Shown: piece by piece, positions 12,001 to 16,036 of the stretch | Numbering within the stretch: the stretch's first letter is position 1 | Layout of the letters: each line of letters starts with the position of its first letter | NCBI GenBank assembly: GCA_028713205.1 | Contig: JAQTOZ010000007.1 | Coordinates: 1-34,195 of the forward strand | DNA: 34,195 nucleotides | Direction of reading: 5' to 3' | Source of the DNA: Candidatus Omnitrophota bacterium | GTDB taxonomy: Bacteria; Omnitrophota; Omnitrophia; Omnitrophales; Aquincolibacteriaceae | Position numbers and translations under genes: made by a program | Notes under the pieces: generated by a model | Database searches by the model: none | What the model was told of the DNA's origin: nothing | The model's input: the letters and a program-made list of their open reading frames with translations, nothing else

Positions 12001-15000
12001 GCCGCCGTTTCGCTATATCCTGTTCCAAAATCACTTTGGCCTCCGTTTCGAGATCAATTTGCGTTTCGGGTACCGGACGTACAACGTGCACTTCCCGTTT
12101 CACCATCAAACGGTTCCAAATCTCGTCGCGATCAGGCTGTGAAATACTCCGAAGCATCAGAGCTGCCAAAGCTGCATCGATACCCGCATGCTTGCGAGCC
12201 TCTTCGAATGTGCGACCGGCCGCATCCTCTCCGGACTGAAAATCATCCGTTTGAATTCTCGCACGAAGCGCCCGGAATAGGTCCTCCACGGGATACTCCT
12301 GTTGGATTTGCTGCCGCGATAGCCAGGTTTCTACATCATGAATATTTTGCAATCCGTTGATTTTAGCTAAATCGATCACACTGCGCGTCTCAGACCGCGA
12401 TTCAGGAGGCACTAGGCCAGAGGCAGGAGGCAGCATCATTCTATCACGTTGACTGGTGTCGTCTGCCGGCTGCTTACTACCGACCGATTCTCGTCTTGTT
12501 TCTGAGCGAACCGATCGGCTGAGATGCAGAACCGCAAAGTCTTTACGCCAATCCGCGAGTCCCTGAATCAGAAAATCAGCGCCGGCCGCAACCAATCTGC
12601 GCCCGGCGGGGTGTTCCGGATCGGTCGATACGTTCACCGTACTTCCGACCGCGATAACATTCAATTCACGGTCTTTGGTAGATTCCATACCCTTGATGCC
12701 GTCATCAATAAGCATAATCTCATCATCTTTCACAATCAGATTCAAATGGGCCCGTTTCAAATTCCGCATGATCCATATCGAAGGAGCAGATACACGTTGA
12801 AATTGCGCCAGCCACTCAAAAATTATGAAACAGGGTAAAACGACAAGTCTCCAAACAAAAAGGTTCCATATTTCTTGAAAGATTTTGGCCGCTAGCAACC
12901 ACCGATTCTCTTTGAGCTTTTGCCTCTCGAGATCCCGTTTGATCTTGCGCAGCATATCGGACTTTCCTCTTGGGTACGGATTCGTTTCCGCTTCCGTTCC
13001 GTAGACGCCTTTGAAATATTCCCGCATCCCCCATTGTTTAATGATGTTCTCCACAAGTCCCCGTGGCGATCCAGTCCCGATATGCAGTTCAAAACCATGT
13101 TTCGCCAGAAAAGCAATGGCATCCCGCACGCCTTCAAGAGGCCTCGGATAATTCTTCCGGATTCCTTCAATGGCAAGCGCTTCTTCGATATAGACCGCCG
13201 CTGCGACAAACCGGTCGATCGAATTTAGATCCTTATTTTCCAAAGCGCCGCTCACTTTATCTTCGATCTTATATTTCCTGGCGAGTTCTTCGAAAACAAA
13301 CCTCAATCGCGGTAGAGTCTCTTTCCCATTTTGTCTGATCGAAGCCCGAATCATCATCCGAAACTGATGGGACGCAAGTATGCCCATGGTCCTGCTGAGA
13401 AAAGCAACGCCTTCTGCCATATCCGCCACGGTCGGTTCCTCCGGTGATAACCTCATGATCCAGTGATGGATCATGCCAAAAACTTCTTCCCAAATCGCGC
13501 CGGTATCGCCAAGCACTTTGTCAAAATCAAAAAGGATGACCTTGGTATCCGGTTTCCGGTCTGTTACAGCCTGAGCGCTACGACTCATCACCTCAAGGGC
13601 ACGCCCCGCGTCACGCCATTCGTAATAATACTGGGGATGATGCTCCGAGCTGCGGGCCTCACGGGTCGCGTCATAAACACTTTCCGCAATATTTTCATCT
13701 ATCACCAACGGACGGCCGAATACAACCACCCGAGAAAGCTGTCCTTGCTGCTTCTGCCGCATCCTTACCTGTTCGATCAAAAACTGATGTTCGCTGAAAT
13801 TTGTCACGTGACCTCGAATCAAAGAACCTGCTCCGCTCCTTGTCTCTGACCGCAATTCAGTTGGCATCAGGCGGGAGGCAGGAGGTAGTATATTTCTACC
13901 GTTTTGACTGCCGTCTAATTCTCGTCTCGTTTCGGCCCGGTTCGACACAAAGATTCCGTTTTCGAAGCGAAAGCGCCCACGTGGCCCCACATTGATTTCG
14001 GATCTCTTCGCCATAGCCAAGGATGCCAGGGTGGCCATCGTTGCCGGTTTGAGAAGGCTCATAATGTTTTGCGTGTTAAGTTGCTTTGTTTTCTCCAGCC
14101 GGGTCAGACCGCGCATAAATGCGTTGATTCGCTCAAGGCGTTTGCCGACCCCCGATTCACCCCGGCCGCGGTCCGTAAGCTCATCGATCAAGGCTGTGTA
14201 CCGGCCCGCGTTTTCGATCTGTCCCTGTCCGGCTAAATCGCGAATGATTTGGTCACGCCACAGCTTCAGCATATGGCTATGATCAAAATACATTTGTGAA
14301 TTTGGACTTTCACGAGATCCTTTGTGATCCATGCCGGCCGCTAATAATTTGTCCCCTACCGAACGCACGAAGGCTTTGCTGACATTGATTTTTCCGTTTT
14401 CAATTTTGAAGTATTCGGCCCACGATAGCCTGCCTTGCATTTGTGCGCGGTACGACGAATCCTCCGGAATTGAGTTGATCTCCGGCATCACGAGGACATA
14501 AGAAATTTGGTTCTCTTTAAATCTTCGCACCAGACCTTCGGTATGAAAACCTCCCGCCACCAGGATGGTTGCATTGACTGATTTTGTTTTAAACAGAGTG
14601 CTCAAATTCTTGAAAAAGGCGCTGTCACGTTTCCCGGTGTTTTCATAGAAAACAATGTGGGCGTTCAACTCGGGACTCAAGATTAAAGAGTCTGGATCAA
14701 GTACTCCTCCCTCGCTCCGGTCTTCGGCTTGAAGTTTTGGATCCCGGTCCCGGAGCGTTTGCAGGTCTCCCCATTCTTCGCGAGTCAGTTCAAGCTTGAT
14801 CAATCTTTCCAGGAGGTCCAATTGATGGGATTTTTTATCGATCTGCCTTTCGGAATCGTTACGAAAAACAGAATCCTTGACCGAATCCGCATATGCCCGC
14901 AATTCCCGGAAAAGTTTTGTCCCGACAATATCGCGCAGGGTTTTCTGTTTTTGTGTCAGCTGATTCCATAACGGCGTTGTGGTAACGGAGATCTGATACT

Positions 15001-16036
15001 TGGATGCGATTTCGCGGAGGATAAGCGCAAACGCCTGCGGTGACAGGGCCGAGGTCCGATAGGCCTGATAACGTTCATGAAATATTTTCAAATCAGCCCC
15101 GCAGGACGGTAAGGAGGCATGAAGATCCAAATAGGATTCAACACAGGCCGCAACGTCCTTGATTTCCGTCTTAAAACCCGGCGGGATGCGGCTTTGGTTC
15201 CGGCTTTCCGCCAGCAATAGGGCGATGGACGAATTGTTCGCAGGACTTTTGAATTTCGCCAAACCCCGCAAATAATCCAGTAGATTCATCTCGTTTTGCC
15301 GGAAAGCATGATCGGCCCAGTCGAGTTTGAGGAGTTTCTTGGAATAAACAGCTTCCTTTTCGGACCGGAGCTTTTTTTTCAGTGCCGTGAGTTTTTGGTC
15401 AAGAGCGGCTTCCCCTTCGAGCGCCCGCAAATAGGACGCCCAGCCTTCCTCATACAAATTCAAGTCTTCGATGCCGTAGCATTCGAGCCGGTTTGAGGCG
15501 GCGCTGTCTTGATGTCCGTAACCCGGTTCGCTGGCCGGCTGGACCGCCGCAAAGATCGCCGCTGCCGTGGTGCCCGTCAACTCTCCCCGGTCAAAATAGC
15601 CGTCGAGCGTCTTTCGGAGGAGGCCCTGGTCCGGGAAACTTCTGAAGATTTGAGCATCGAGGCTCGAGGAGGCACCTTCCAAGGCGACCCGGTTGATCCC
15701 ATACCGGTTTTGGATATATTCGATCAGCCGTTCAATATTCCTTTGCGCATCCGGAAGGGCATGCGCGTCTTGAATCAAGACCACAACAGGCTTCCCATCC
15801 GGCGCCTGATATTGATCTTCGATTTTCCCCAGTTCTTCCGGAACTTTCATATCCGAAACATCGATTTTGATGTGCCGGCTCTCGATCCCATGGGGCGTCG
15901 TCACAACCGGAGCACCGAAACCGGGAGTGCACACAAAAGCGGACAAAGTCAGGACGGCAACGCAGCGCAACGCGACTTGCCGGATGCACGGTCCGAATCG
16001 ATATCGCAGGGTTTGAGGGTTAGCCCACATAGTCAT
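1..16036 (-). CDS. Giant exported multidomain protein, C-terminus outside window (>=5,345 codons)
   Basis: The frame whose codons end at coordinates 2, 5, 8 and so on is open from 16036 to the window edge without any stop codon; translations I read at both ends and through most of the middle are in the same frame. Two starts are possible: ATG at 16036, preceded by AGGGGG seven bases away, and ATG at 16030; I prefer 16036 and number residues from it. The start overlaps the end of the HTH-PilZ gene by 17 bp, suggesting translational coupling. The product exceeds about 0.6 MDa. A signal peptide is followed by a chain of enzyme-like domains (listed separately) joined by RSExR motifs. Giant genes are known in Omnitrophota, which fits. 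What the whole protein does is unknown. Confidence 0.9.
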   Translation of the reverse strand, partial: MTMWANPQTLRYRFGPCIRQVALRCVAVLTLSAFVCTPGFGAPVVTTPHGIESRHIKIDVSDMKVPEELGKIEDQYQAPDGKPVVVLIQDAHALPDAQRNIERLIEYIQNRYGINRVALEGASSSLDAQIFRSFPDQGLLRKTLDGYFDRGELTGTTAAAIFAAVQPASEPGYGHQDSAASNRLECYGIEDLNLYEEGWASYLRALEGEAALDQKLTALKKKLRSEKEAVYSKKLLKLDWADHAFRQNEMNLLDYLRGLAKFKSPANNSSIALLLAESRNQSRIPPGFKTEIKDVAACVESYLDLHASLPSCGADLKIFHERYQAYRTSALSPQAFALILREIASKYQISVTTTPLWNQLTQKQKTLRDIVGTKLFRELRAYADSVKDSVFRNDSERQIDKKSHQLDLLERLIKLELTREEWGDLQTLRDRDPKLQAEDRSEGGVLDPDSLILSPELNAHIVFYENTGKRDSAFFKNLSTLFKTKSVNATILVAGGFHTEGLVRRFKENQISYVLVMPEINSIPEDSSYRAQMQGRLSWAEYFKIENGKINVSKAFVRSVGDKLLAAGMDHKGSRESPNSQMYFDHSHMLKLWRDQIIRDLAGQGQIENAGRYTALIDELTDRGRGESGVGKRLERINAFMRGLTRLEKTKQLNTQNIMSLLKPATMATLASLAMAKRSEINVGPRGRFRFENGIFVSNRAETRRELDGSQNGRNILPPASRLMPTELRSETRSGAGSLIRGHVTNFSEHQFLIEQVRMRQKQQGQLSRVVVFGRPLVIDENIAESVYDATREARSSEHHPQYYYEWRDAGRALEVMSRSAQAVTDRKPDTKVILFDFDKVLGDTGAIWEEVFGMIHHWIMRLSPEEPTVADMAEGVAFLSRTMGILASHQFRMMIRASIRQNGKETLPRLRFVFEELARKYKIEDKVSGALENKDLNSIDRFVAAAVYIEEALAIEGIRKNYPRPLEGVRDAIAFLAKHGFELHIGTGSPRGLVENIIKQWGMREYFKGVYGTEAETNPYPRGKSDMLRKIKRDLERQKLKENRWLLAAKIFQEIWNLFVWRLVVLPCFIIFEWLAQFQRVSAPSIWIMRNLKRAHLNLIVKDDEIMLIDDGIKGMESTKDRELNVIAVGSTVNVSTDPEHPAGRRLVAAGADFLIQGLADWRKDFAVLHLSRSVRSETRRESVGSKQPADDTSQRDRMMLPPASGLVPPESRSETRSVIDLAKINGLQNIHDVETWLSRQQIQQEYPVEDLFRALRARIQTDDFQSGEDAAGRTFEEARKHAGIDAALAALMLRSISQPDRDEIWNRLMVKREVHVVRPVPETQIDLETEAKVILEQDIAKRRPEPLNFGLASEEFEVWELKPELRAEPVPEPAQWKSVMESPFKNPAISQFRAYTGDAANKVEIVQRHLDQGFPLDVYDSQAIYFLRHKAKPYMSLIQSRVVESHYSFDGTHNHDFPDIKDPVVEMIWESPAVSFATDEERLDYLKSLRRFRNGRAHFLRRQLRAHSTLSMNRQKELQKPIDDTNHALSRWKMDVKADAHQDHLEDAVVYVEGEMTDWAKDWLRRRSNRYVADWPGDPKIRYHKITDPQWIEVLRYVFGQGYIERETKYWEILQHDIRPEQIDEYIFYIGRDKNRRLLLAKGSRSEEARGVYENVNIYYKEIMASLIMRHFGVAVEVFIPAFGEAPQLHQEFKQRPNTSGFRPYFSVLSIVDEWTYRDHPERMPPALKDMKKVRTLILALDVWLRQADSKYTNLVPVKIGDGAEALLRIDMDGTLEPTDRRANDISGFRIPYWKKFMEQMWRYYGARDPLWFSAEGYDLEYFETVVQEMQAMDLDKLLEDYGNWLQVEVRASTLNELFNPVKIRKLWKATQKTIRQDYYTAYSLMIGKPVPPPAHEAGPEPANRSEMRVWHPNVREEQILNRLKLRYDPETGRIYRLESFVPMRFASDLWLVRHGQTNLIQQVNEDQKRRFQGSKRGDTINDLSSLGWEQARAAAQKLWDQFLAAILGGEKIAVFCSPLTRVLQTAQPFRDRIPTPLPGNLTWNTVPALEEIGFGAWENLTEDEIADRFGPEEVENTKSFRALNALVKAKQPEGESFVEVLGRAYDFLQYLNRQSPGQKVILFGHGTLFNAFRLLAGDPAVIAPEGHVDWRNNLLSLAEPYHLSEVQQVRSEMRHGEVLAKIPAPEEHVGTHSLQEKTLAVAGALGKVSRDRYMPILAQWSPTYRTKVVGIDLKSPEDADQIIGEQQLPMRVEDYYQGFELFKQAVERGEIKPDAILIATWPNTHLDYIRWAVERGIAAFVEKPLVTPDQIDELIALYERYPDLIFSIDHVIERGAMMEALNMNERLPELLGDLAGVEGRLYEEKSNAAWIVDSEISGGGQAMDTMVHIIAPLEMMLAPFGLSFEDLSLNAKDIVLARRTDAVPGAETYAHIRTELKGVPVDLEVGDGMPSNDRYCRLRGTKGDLEIYFKFPDGSNLIRYVPREGRGWEKRFSETEAGQANIVLKIYDQLHDLHYVSKEERDRRFWASVRAVRLIGQAYTKFDGKYATYEAGHLPDAPNRSEMRSDSNPEDVLLMLRDACDAKRAELSEIEDDSMRTRAAQLIETINQTGLRLYQYSKKITDEDYLGRFDRYEDFRDYVTRVILPLMNEYDVKTLAYVIRSESADELGALFEGMTSDADMIFGLPKLVWLHRLLNGLVQDMTKLRNLYVYVQSGWPFGFATPLEKAYDEKSKQKLRRAMALLTSSPLFNQYQDVLKGRYSLAFTNDYVETHSPVEIAAEFFTKAEAIRDQGDPRRLAVAEFQSHWTGEEVPPWVNPLKHMCLLQRMVVSNSFIADLMLRGELNADEVEALPARLRKWLESAEKTIRLIHTLHTEVLPREGWEWMRDMERMNQQIQESFARWRSEARLKSVGSKQSTVSSQSDRNVLPTASRLVPTEMRSETRLFKRLRDWIADAVSSVQQWFSPQTPVYPIREEGPKELVETIECGWFELIETINELALVREPLMMVALNVPSVIQLNYFPQSERSKTETSLILRRIGQYFVTQLERKPHFSGLAFTYRLDLNRTHVRQGSKEHDEYELSITARPFEESLDRSEMRQDASPETQRELEQALLAQNVRPLRNSIDLDELRSDLKHAALRIPGLTNSQQRELCGWIDESLKKPIVEFDAVVIPDPAERTKSQGDLLWFNTVPAAPVAAVTVPEFEFQELIAEKYPAAIGLSSEVLDLIGANASALNEYLFNVLFAPSMGEERAAELRKEIFDYNYRVPYGSKQPGGKYGDLDFALKYVADEKLAPPAAGIASRIPASIHEALKDVGFLQLLAEEAAQRTAARIGIPGMVIEARIAGSMRYFPGYDHDDWDIDFVIHYPQELRLRDSIAQRRVTSNAVPFFTAELRKALQACYPDLNIRADRLIRSGMVCALYDFRVEGALAPMQVRLHVTPWGDWQDMARIILGDLYRTDVQGLLTHLRDLVSDLSDPELQKHFVNRTFQKHFTYELVKVMYLLGTETMHAEVLRDIQTLPPIEILRKWKDAIEKYWTMLFQRTDAGVVERVAAKLREPIRSQTPSRSETRWDNKPMILPRLSGELEEMLSAQFDIYNQSVVSEKDHAYAPLRLELSAVPSFPEGDLASANQFLKSRAVRSFYEGISRMPQVLDRLHVPDRFVGLLPDAMVIGEYVFGHLTKMLKSPVHDRFFVQMICLAVASARLEVSNNVLSRFMDGSFGSEDQLLTFVQLNAPMILDQVFIAPMIEEMLFRYLIPRYMVSVQGMPLGHYDDGTDESALGFSNRLFADGHSAIMSEGDRTTPGIGLRHSWDHTLIAMTSSLLVAAGYHMAINFTATRLRSMGFGVLNAPRDVLSVIVDAERLMCQAAFWGATVDFSRTNQNMILHLQEARSEVRRGSRDEPPVDARNFTWDEAIGRWRHVKYSSLIVGTPDDIERARDHDSISEDSTMTQDVRIETNLGFGIYVFDAHDKSDSYLDDSTERGETQKVNDQLFIDAHTDAYIPDLKHGYGPGYIAITLAQKKRIGRHIHVSRTSRNVIDHGDENDEGIGMVKSHVSEYVHTGFDKYFDWKDRPRNQRIVINICSDVADAQSIIRFLDRLFKEDGIVPSTVHISTSPSAWYQDSTDEYGGPTSYGDVRICRDVAKFMVSEGAERVLRANIERLPPEQRNTAVRSEMRKADPASTTRSEVRVNDFSRFVMTKIFDPLFQERGVTEVAIRFQNGNELVIERETADPEDEHKLARTEEFIPVKIGDVRNLFFKLRRIIRTDRPDAEGRHYLSPVDLGLPQQGSILYTTPVPRLEGIGKVVVNGMQVHVLAIRPSFWEIDVSAEPLETPIATPILSGRSEQLIFRRGRRVDPQTYEREMEDYLIQRGLYDGLDLTGILNALVDLGIVGSRSFVVPENADPAQIREMVQEFLADSHSLVSRERYEELEILRPAELEEFVRICFQEVMNLLNRGEYYDITGRFAPQEYERRLVSNGIRLISELMCIPGSSRSEDWASLLFQMVRYAEAHCPNSLVEGSDIHQLLAGIVHLGAASSDHEKLQAWHEKINIYGFSRVVDKTFPPTAKGRSEIRNGELKFFPEKGGEILQSLAYADQLARENNREQAALEIRRAFEEMQSLPVTNEKSAAEAARLGVAVGVAALNNKNENIVRETLRHLHCLAQIRDNQPKENEPQLNNRILCWILLLDAGLSRREFPELNPSVVIYGMAPRLSLLMAFQAIRRGDFSAARQAMESFDRKIREEQGNYEDIYLMQLGALAGGIYLTLNDRGHASRMHRLVRRIFSEGSGEIFFHNAGQYAQMALLEERTGHPDNAAALRERVMPVARAYAPGTPDEVLWRMILNQWFQDYHEDDPYLARIFGFDAEFLIHYPEQVTAEAGMPAVAASAANVAPMSPEANVYSALSAAESLLMRLGVHESSPEALHYMAEAYHARNMDPVGLRLASVLEKRSRPEGAGLGDLALAQSYLAMGNAAEAERIARRVGAHLSEQSPTHEAPQAYRLAEIWHALGNPAESERFYRLGDLLNWNAGGSYVGYRWAAGAAIWTPEEFRRRMQKERGYSNERGVVEEVDRLARRGDFEIAETIVDSLRRPAVRAQALVPLLTAWLEHGERDNALWALAEIRTTVEWIRHRERTYDSRDAVASQMAYAAALMAMQRVGEGLSWFQQSLEIMMDHGYFDTWMTMYVVSAVQGFACAARLSDTAETTAAEASADDGWTAARDAIESMLRYGSETTNPDDLALIEGLILFLSDYGGFWARVFPREKLDEWSWCLFENWFRVQGFLDQQGGGMVGMLKALQWRDWPKPKPPAFGVRKRIAKILAILKKNTLPGLLEDPYFPLFLIN
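2..2308 (-). other. TPR-like helical repeat region of the giant protein
   Basis: From about residue 4577 to the window edge the translation consists of amphipathic helix pairs with TPR-like alternation, for example LAQSYLAMGNAAEAERIARR, YRLAEIWHALGNPAESERFY and the stretch beginning RRGDFEIAETIVDSL. Repeats are irregular and no exact unit is conserved. TPR-like solenoids usually mediate protein contacts. The region begins directly after the RSEIR motif at 2309-2323 and continues beyond the window. Confidence 0.6.
3518..4345 (-). other. Possible UPF0489-like domain
   Basis: Residues about 3898-4173. IYVFDAHDKSD (D3969, H3971) and, after about 25 residues, QLFIDAHTDAY repeat a DAH/DAHxD pattern that resembles the UPF0489 and arginase-like folds, where Asp and His bind metal. 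ICSDVADAQSIIRFL follows. The match is to short motifs only, so the assignment is tentative. It lies between RSEVR at 4346-4360 and RSEMR at 3503-3517. Confidence 0.35.
4361..5320 (-). other. CPBP (Abi/CAAX-type) protease-like domain
   Basis: Residues about 3573-3892. APMIEEMLFRYLIPR contains the EExxxxR motif (E3750, E3751, R3755) of CPBP intramembrane glutamic proteases, and AAGYHMAINF (H3831) fits the later histidine motif. The segments between these motifs are largely polar, and only short hydrophobic stretches are present, so the normal bundle of membrane helices is not evident. Either the domain is soluble and diverged or the motif match is partial. It lies between RSETR and RSEVR linkers. 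Confidence 0.5.
5336..6739 (-). other. Module with a nucleotidyltransferase-like core
   Basis: Residues about 3100-3567 between RSEMR and RSETR. The middle contains AGSMRYFPGYDHDDWDIDFV: a GS pair (G3347, S3348) followed after a short insert by DID (D3361, D3363), the signature of the polymerase-beta-type nucleotidyltransferase fold. The third carboxylate expected later is not obvious; the candidate strand reads MQVRLHV without an acid. The helical N-terminal half of the module is unrecognised. This could be a degenerate or a divergent nucleotidyltransferase. Confidence 0.5.
7202..7324 (-). repeat. In-frame dispersed repeat, copy A
   Basis: A 123-bp segment bounded by RSEAR and RSETR. Its translation includes QSDRNVLPTASRLVPTEM. 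On the plus strand it contains a 12-bp direct repeat, gactgcttactg, at 7270-7281 and 7284-7295. About 70 bp next to the RSETR end resemble copies B and C, roughly three quarters identical to B by eye. Length is a multiple of three, so the frame is kept. Confidence 0.75.
7325..8335 (-). other. Uncharacterised helical segment of the giant protein
   Basis: Residues about 2568-2904 lie between an RSEMR and an RSEAR motif. The segment is rich in charged and leucine residues and predicted by eye to be mostly helical, with WPFGFATPLEKAYDEK and DPRRLAVAEFQSHW as the most distinctive stretches. I do not recognise a family. It is bounded like the other modules, so it is probably an independent domain. 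Confidence 0.4.
8366..9451 (-). other. Gfo/Idh/MocA oxidoreductase-like domain
   Basis: Residues about 2196-2557. A Rossmann motif, VAGALGKVSRDRYMPIL (G2206, G2209), opens the domain; VVGIDLK follows as the second strand, and FVEKPLVT contains the EKP motif (E2305-P2307) diagnostic of Gfo/Idh/MocA proteins. A SEISGGGQAMDTMVH segment corresponds to the substrate-side GGG...D..H region. Members use NAD(P) with sugars or related substrates. NAD(P) would not be expected outside the cytoplasm, so either the domain is non-enzymatic there or the protein is not simply exported. Confidence 0.75.
9551..10213 (-). other. Histidine phosphatase (phosphoglycerate mutase-like) domain
   Basis: Residues about 1942-2162. 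The family signature LWLVRHGQTN carries R1956 and H1957 (phospho-acceptor), FCSPLTRVLQTA carries the second arginine (R2024), a LEEIGFGAWE segment supplies the usual acidic loop, and FGHGTLFNAF carries the second histidine (H2128). Spacing and length are normal for the histidine phosphatase superfamily branch 1, so it is likely catalytically competent. It is followed by an RSEMR linker and then directly by the oxidoreductase domain. Confidence 0.85.
10440..11220 (-). other. Possible kinase-fold (HipA / PI-kinase-like) domain
   Basis: Residues about 1606-1866. A beta strand with LLLAKG (K1644) is followed by a helix carrying YYKEIMASLIMRHFGV (E1664), then a hinge-like strand, and later by QADSKYTNL (D1751, N1756) and LLRIDMDG (D1773). 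The order K, E, D-N, D matches the ATP-binding lysine, helix C glutamate, catalytic loop and metal aspartate of protein-kinase-like folds such as HipA. An RSEEAR sequence sits between K1644 and the helix. There is no overall similarity I can name with certainty; profile comparison would decide. Confidence 0.35.
12383..12508 (-). repeat. In-frame dispersed repeat, copy B
   Basis: A 126-bp segment bounded on both sides by RSETR, with translation including DRMMLPPASGLVPPES. It lies between the HAD domain and an unrecognised region and shares the CAGTC and CTGCCTCC...GCCTAGTGCC blocks (coding sense) with copy A and, more loosely, copy C. Confidence 0.75.
12542..13561 (-). other. HAD phosphatase-like domain of the giant protein
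   Basis: Residues about 826-1165. Motif I is VILFDFDKVLGDT (nucleophile D837, acid D839), with lysine where many phosphatases have glycine. Motif II appears as HIGTGSP (T988) after a GVRDAIAFLAKHG helix typical of the beta-phosphoglucomutase/phosphoglycolate phosphatase group. Motif IV is MLIDDGIKGM (D1111, D1112), followed by VIAVGST and AGADFLIQGLADW, which match the usual C-terminal end of this group. The cap region between motifs I and II is longer than usual. All catalytic residues I can identify are present, so the domain may be active. Substrate unknown. Confidence 0.75.
13838..13939 (-). repeat. In-frame dispersed repeat, copy C
   Basis: A 102-bp segment between RAETR and RSETR, with translation including SQNGRNILPPASRLMPTEL. 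It is shorter than copies A and B on the RAETR side but aligns with them over the block next to RSETR. It lies between the Tiki-like and HAD domains. Confidence 0.7.
14351..15898 (-). other. Tiki/ChaN/EreA-like domain of the giant protein
   Basis: Residues about 47-562. Two blocks fit the ChaN/TraB/erythromycin-esterase-like (Tiki) superfamily: an N-terminal IQDAH (H92) followed by ALEG (E120, G121), and a late ILVAGGFHTEG block (G495, G496, H498) that matches the superfamily GxxH signature. Between them is a mostly helical insert with a GIED segment near residue 165. From memory, similar exported domains open other very long Omnitrophota proteins. Substrate is unknown; members of this superfamily include metalloproteases, haem-binding proteins and esterases. 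The assignment rests on motif reading only. Confidence 0.5.
15911..16036 (-). other. Signal peptide of the giant protein
   Basis: Residues 1-42 contain a basic N-region (R11, R13, R19, R24), a hydrophobic core around residues 21-36 (VALRCVAVLTLSAFVC) and a small-residue end, GFGA, followed by P. This is a plausible Sec signal peptide with cleavage after A42. No lipobox is evident. It implies that at least the N-terminal domain is outside the cytoplasm. Confidence 0.7.

Larger units (their letters stand above)
2309..14005 (-). repeat. RSExR linker motif, 14 dispersed copies in the giant protein
   Basis: The pentapeptide R-S-E-(M/T/V/A/I)-R occurs in frame at 2309-2323, 3464-3478, 3503-3517, 4346-4360, 5321-5335, 6740-6754, 7202-7216, 7310-7324, 8336-8350, 9506-9520, 10304-10318, 12383-12397, 12494-12508 and 13838-13852. 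Variants are RAETR at 13925-13939, RSEIN at 13991-14005, RSEEAR in the kinase-like domain, and RSEQ and RSED below 3010. M and T are the commonest fourth residues. Codons for the motif vary between copies, so the conservation is at protein level except in the three copies that sit in DNA repeats. Most copies separate recognisable domains. Confidence 0.85.
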
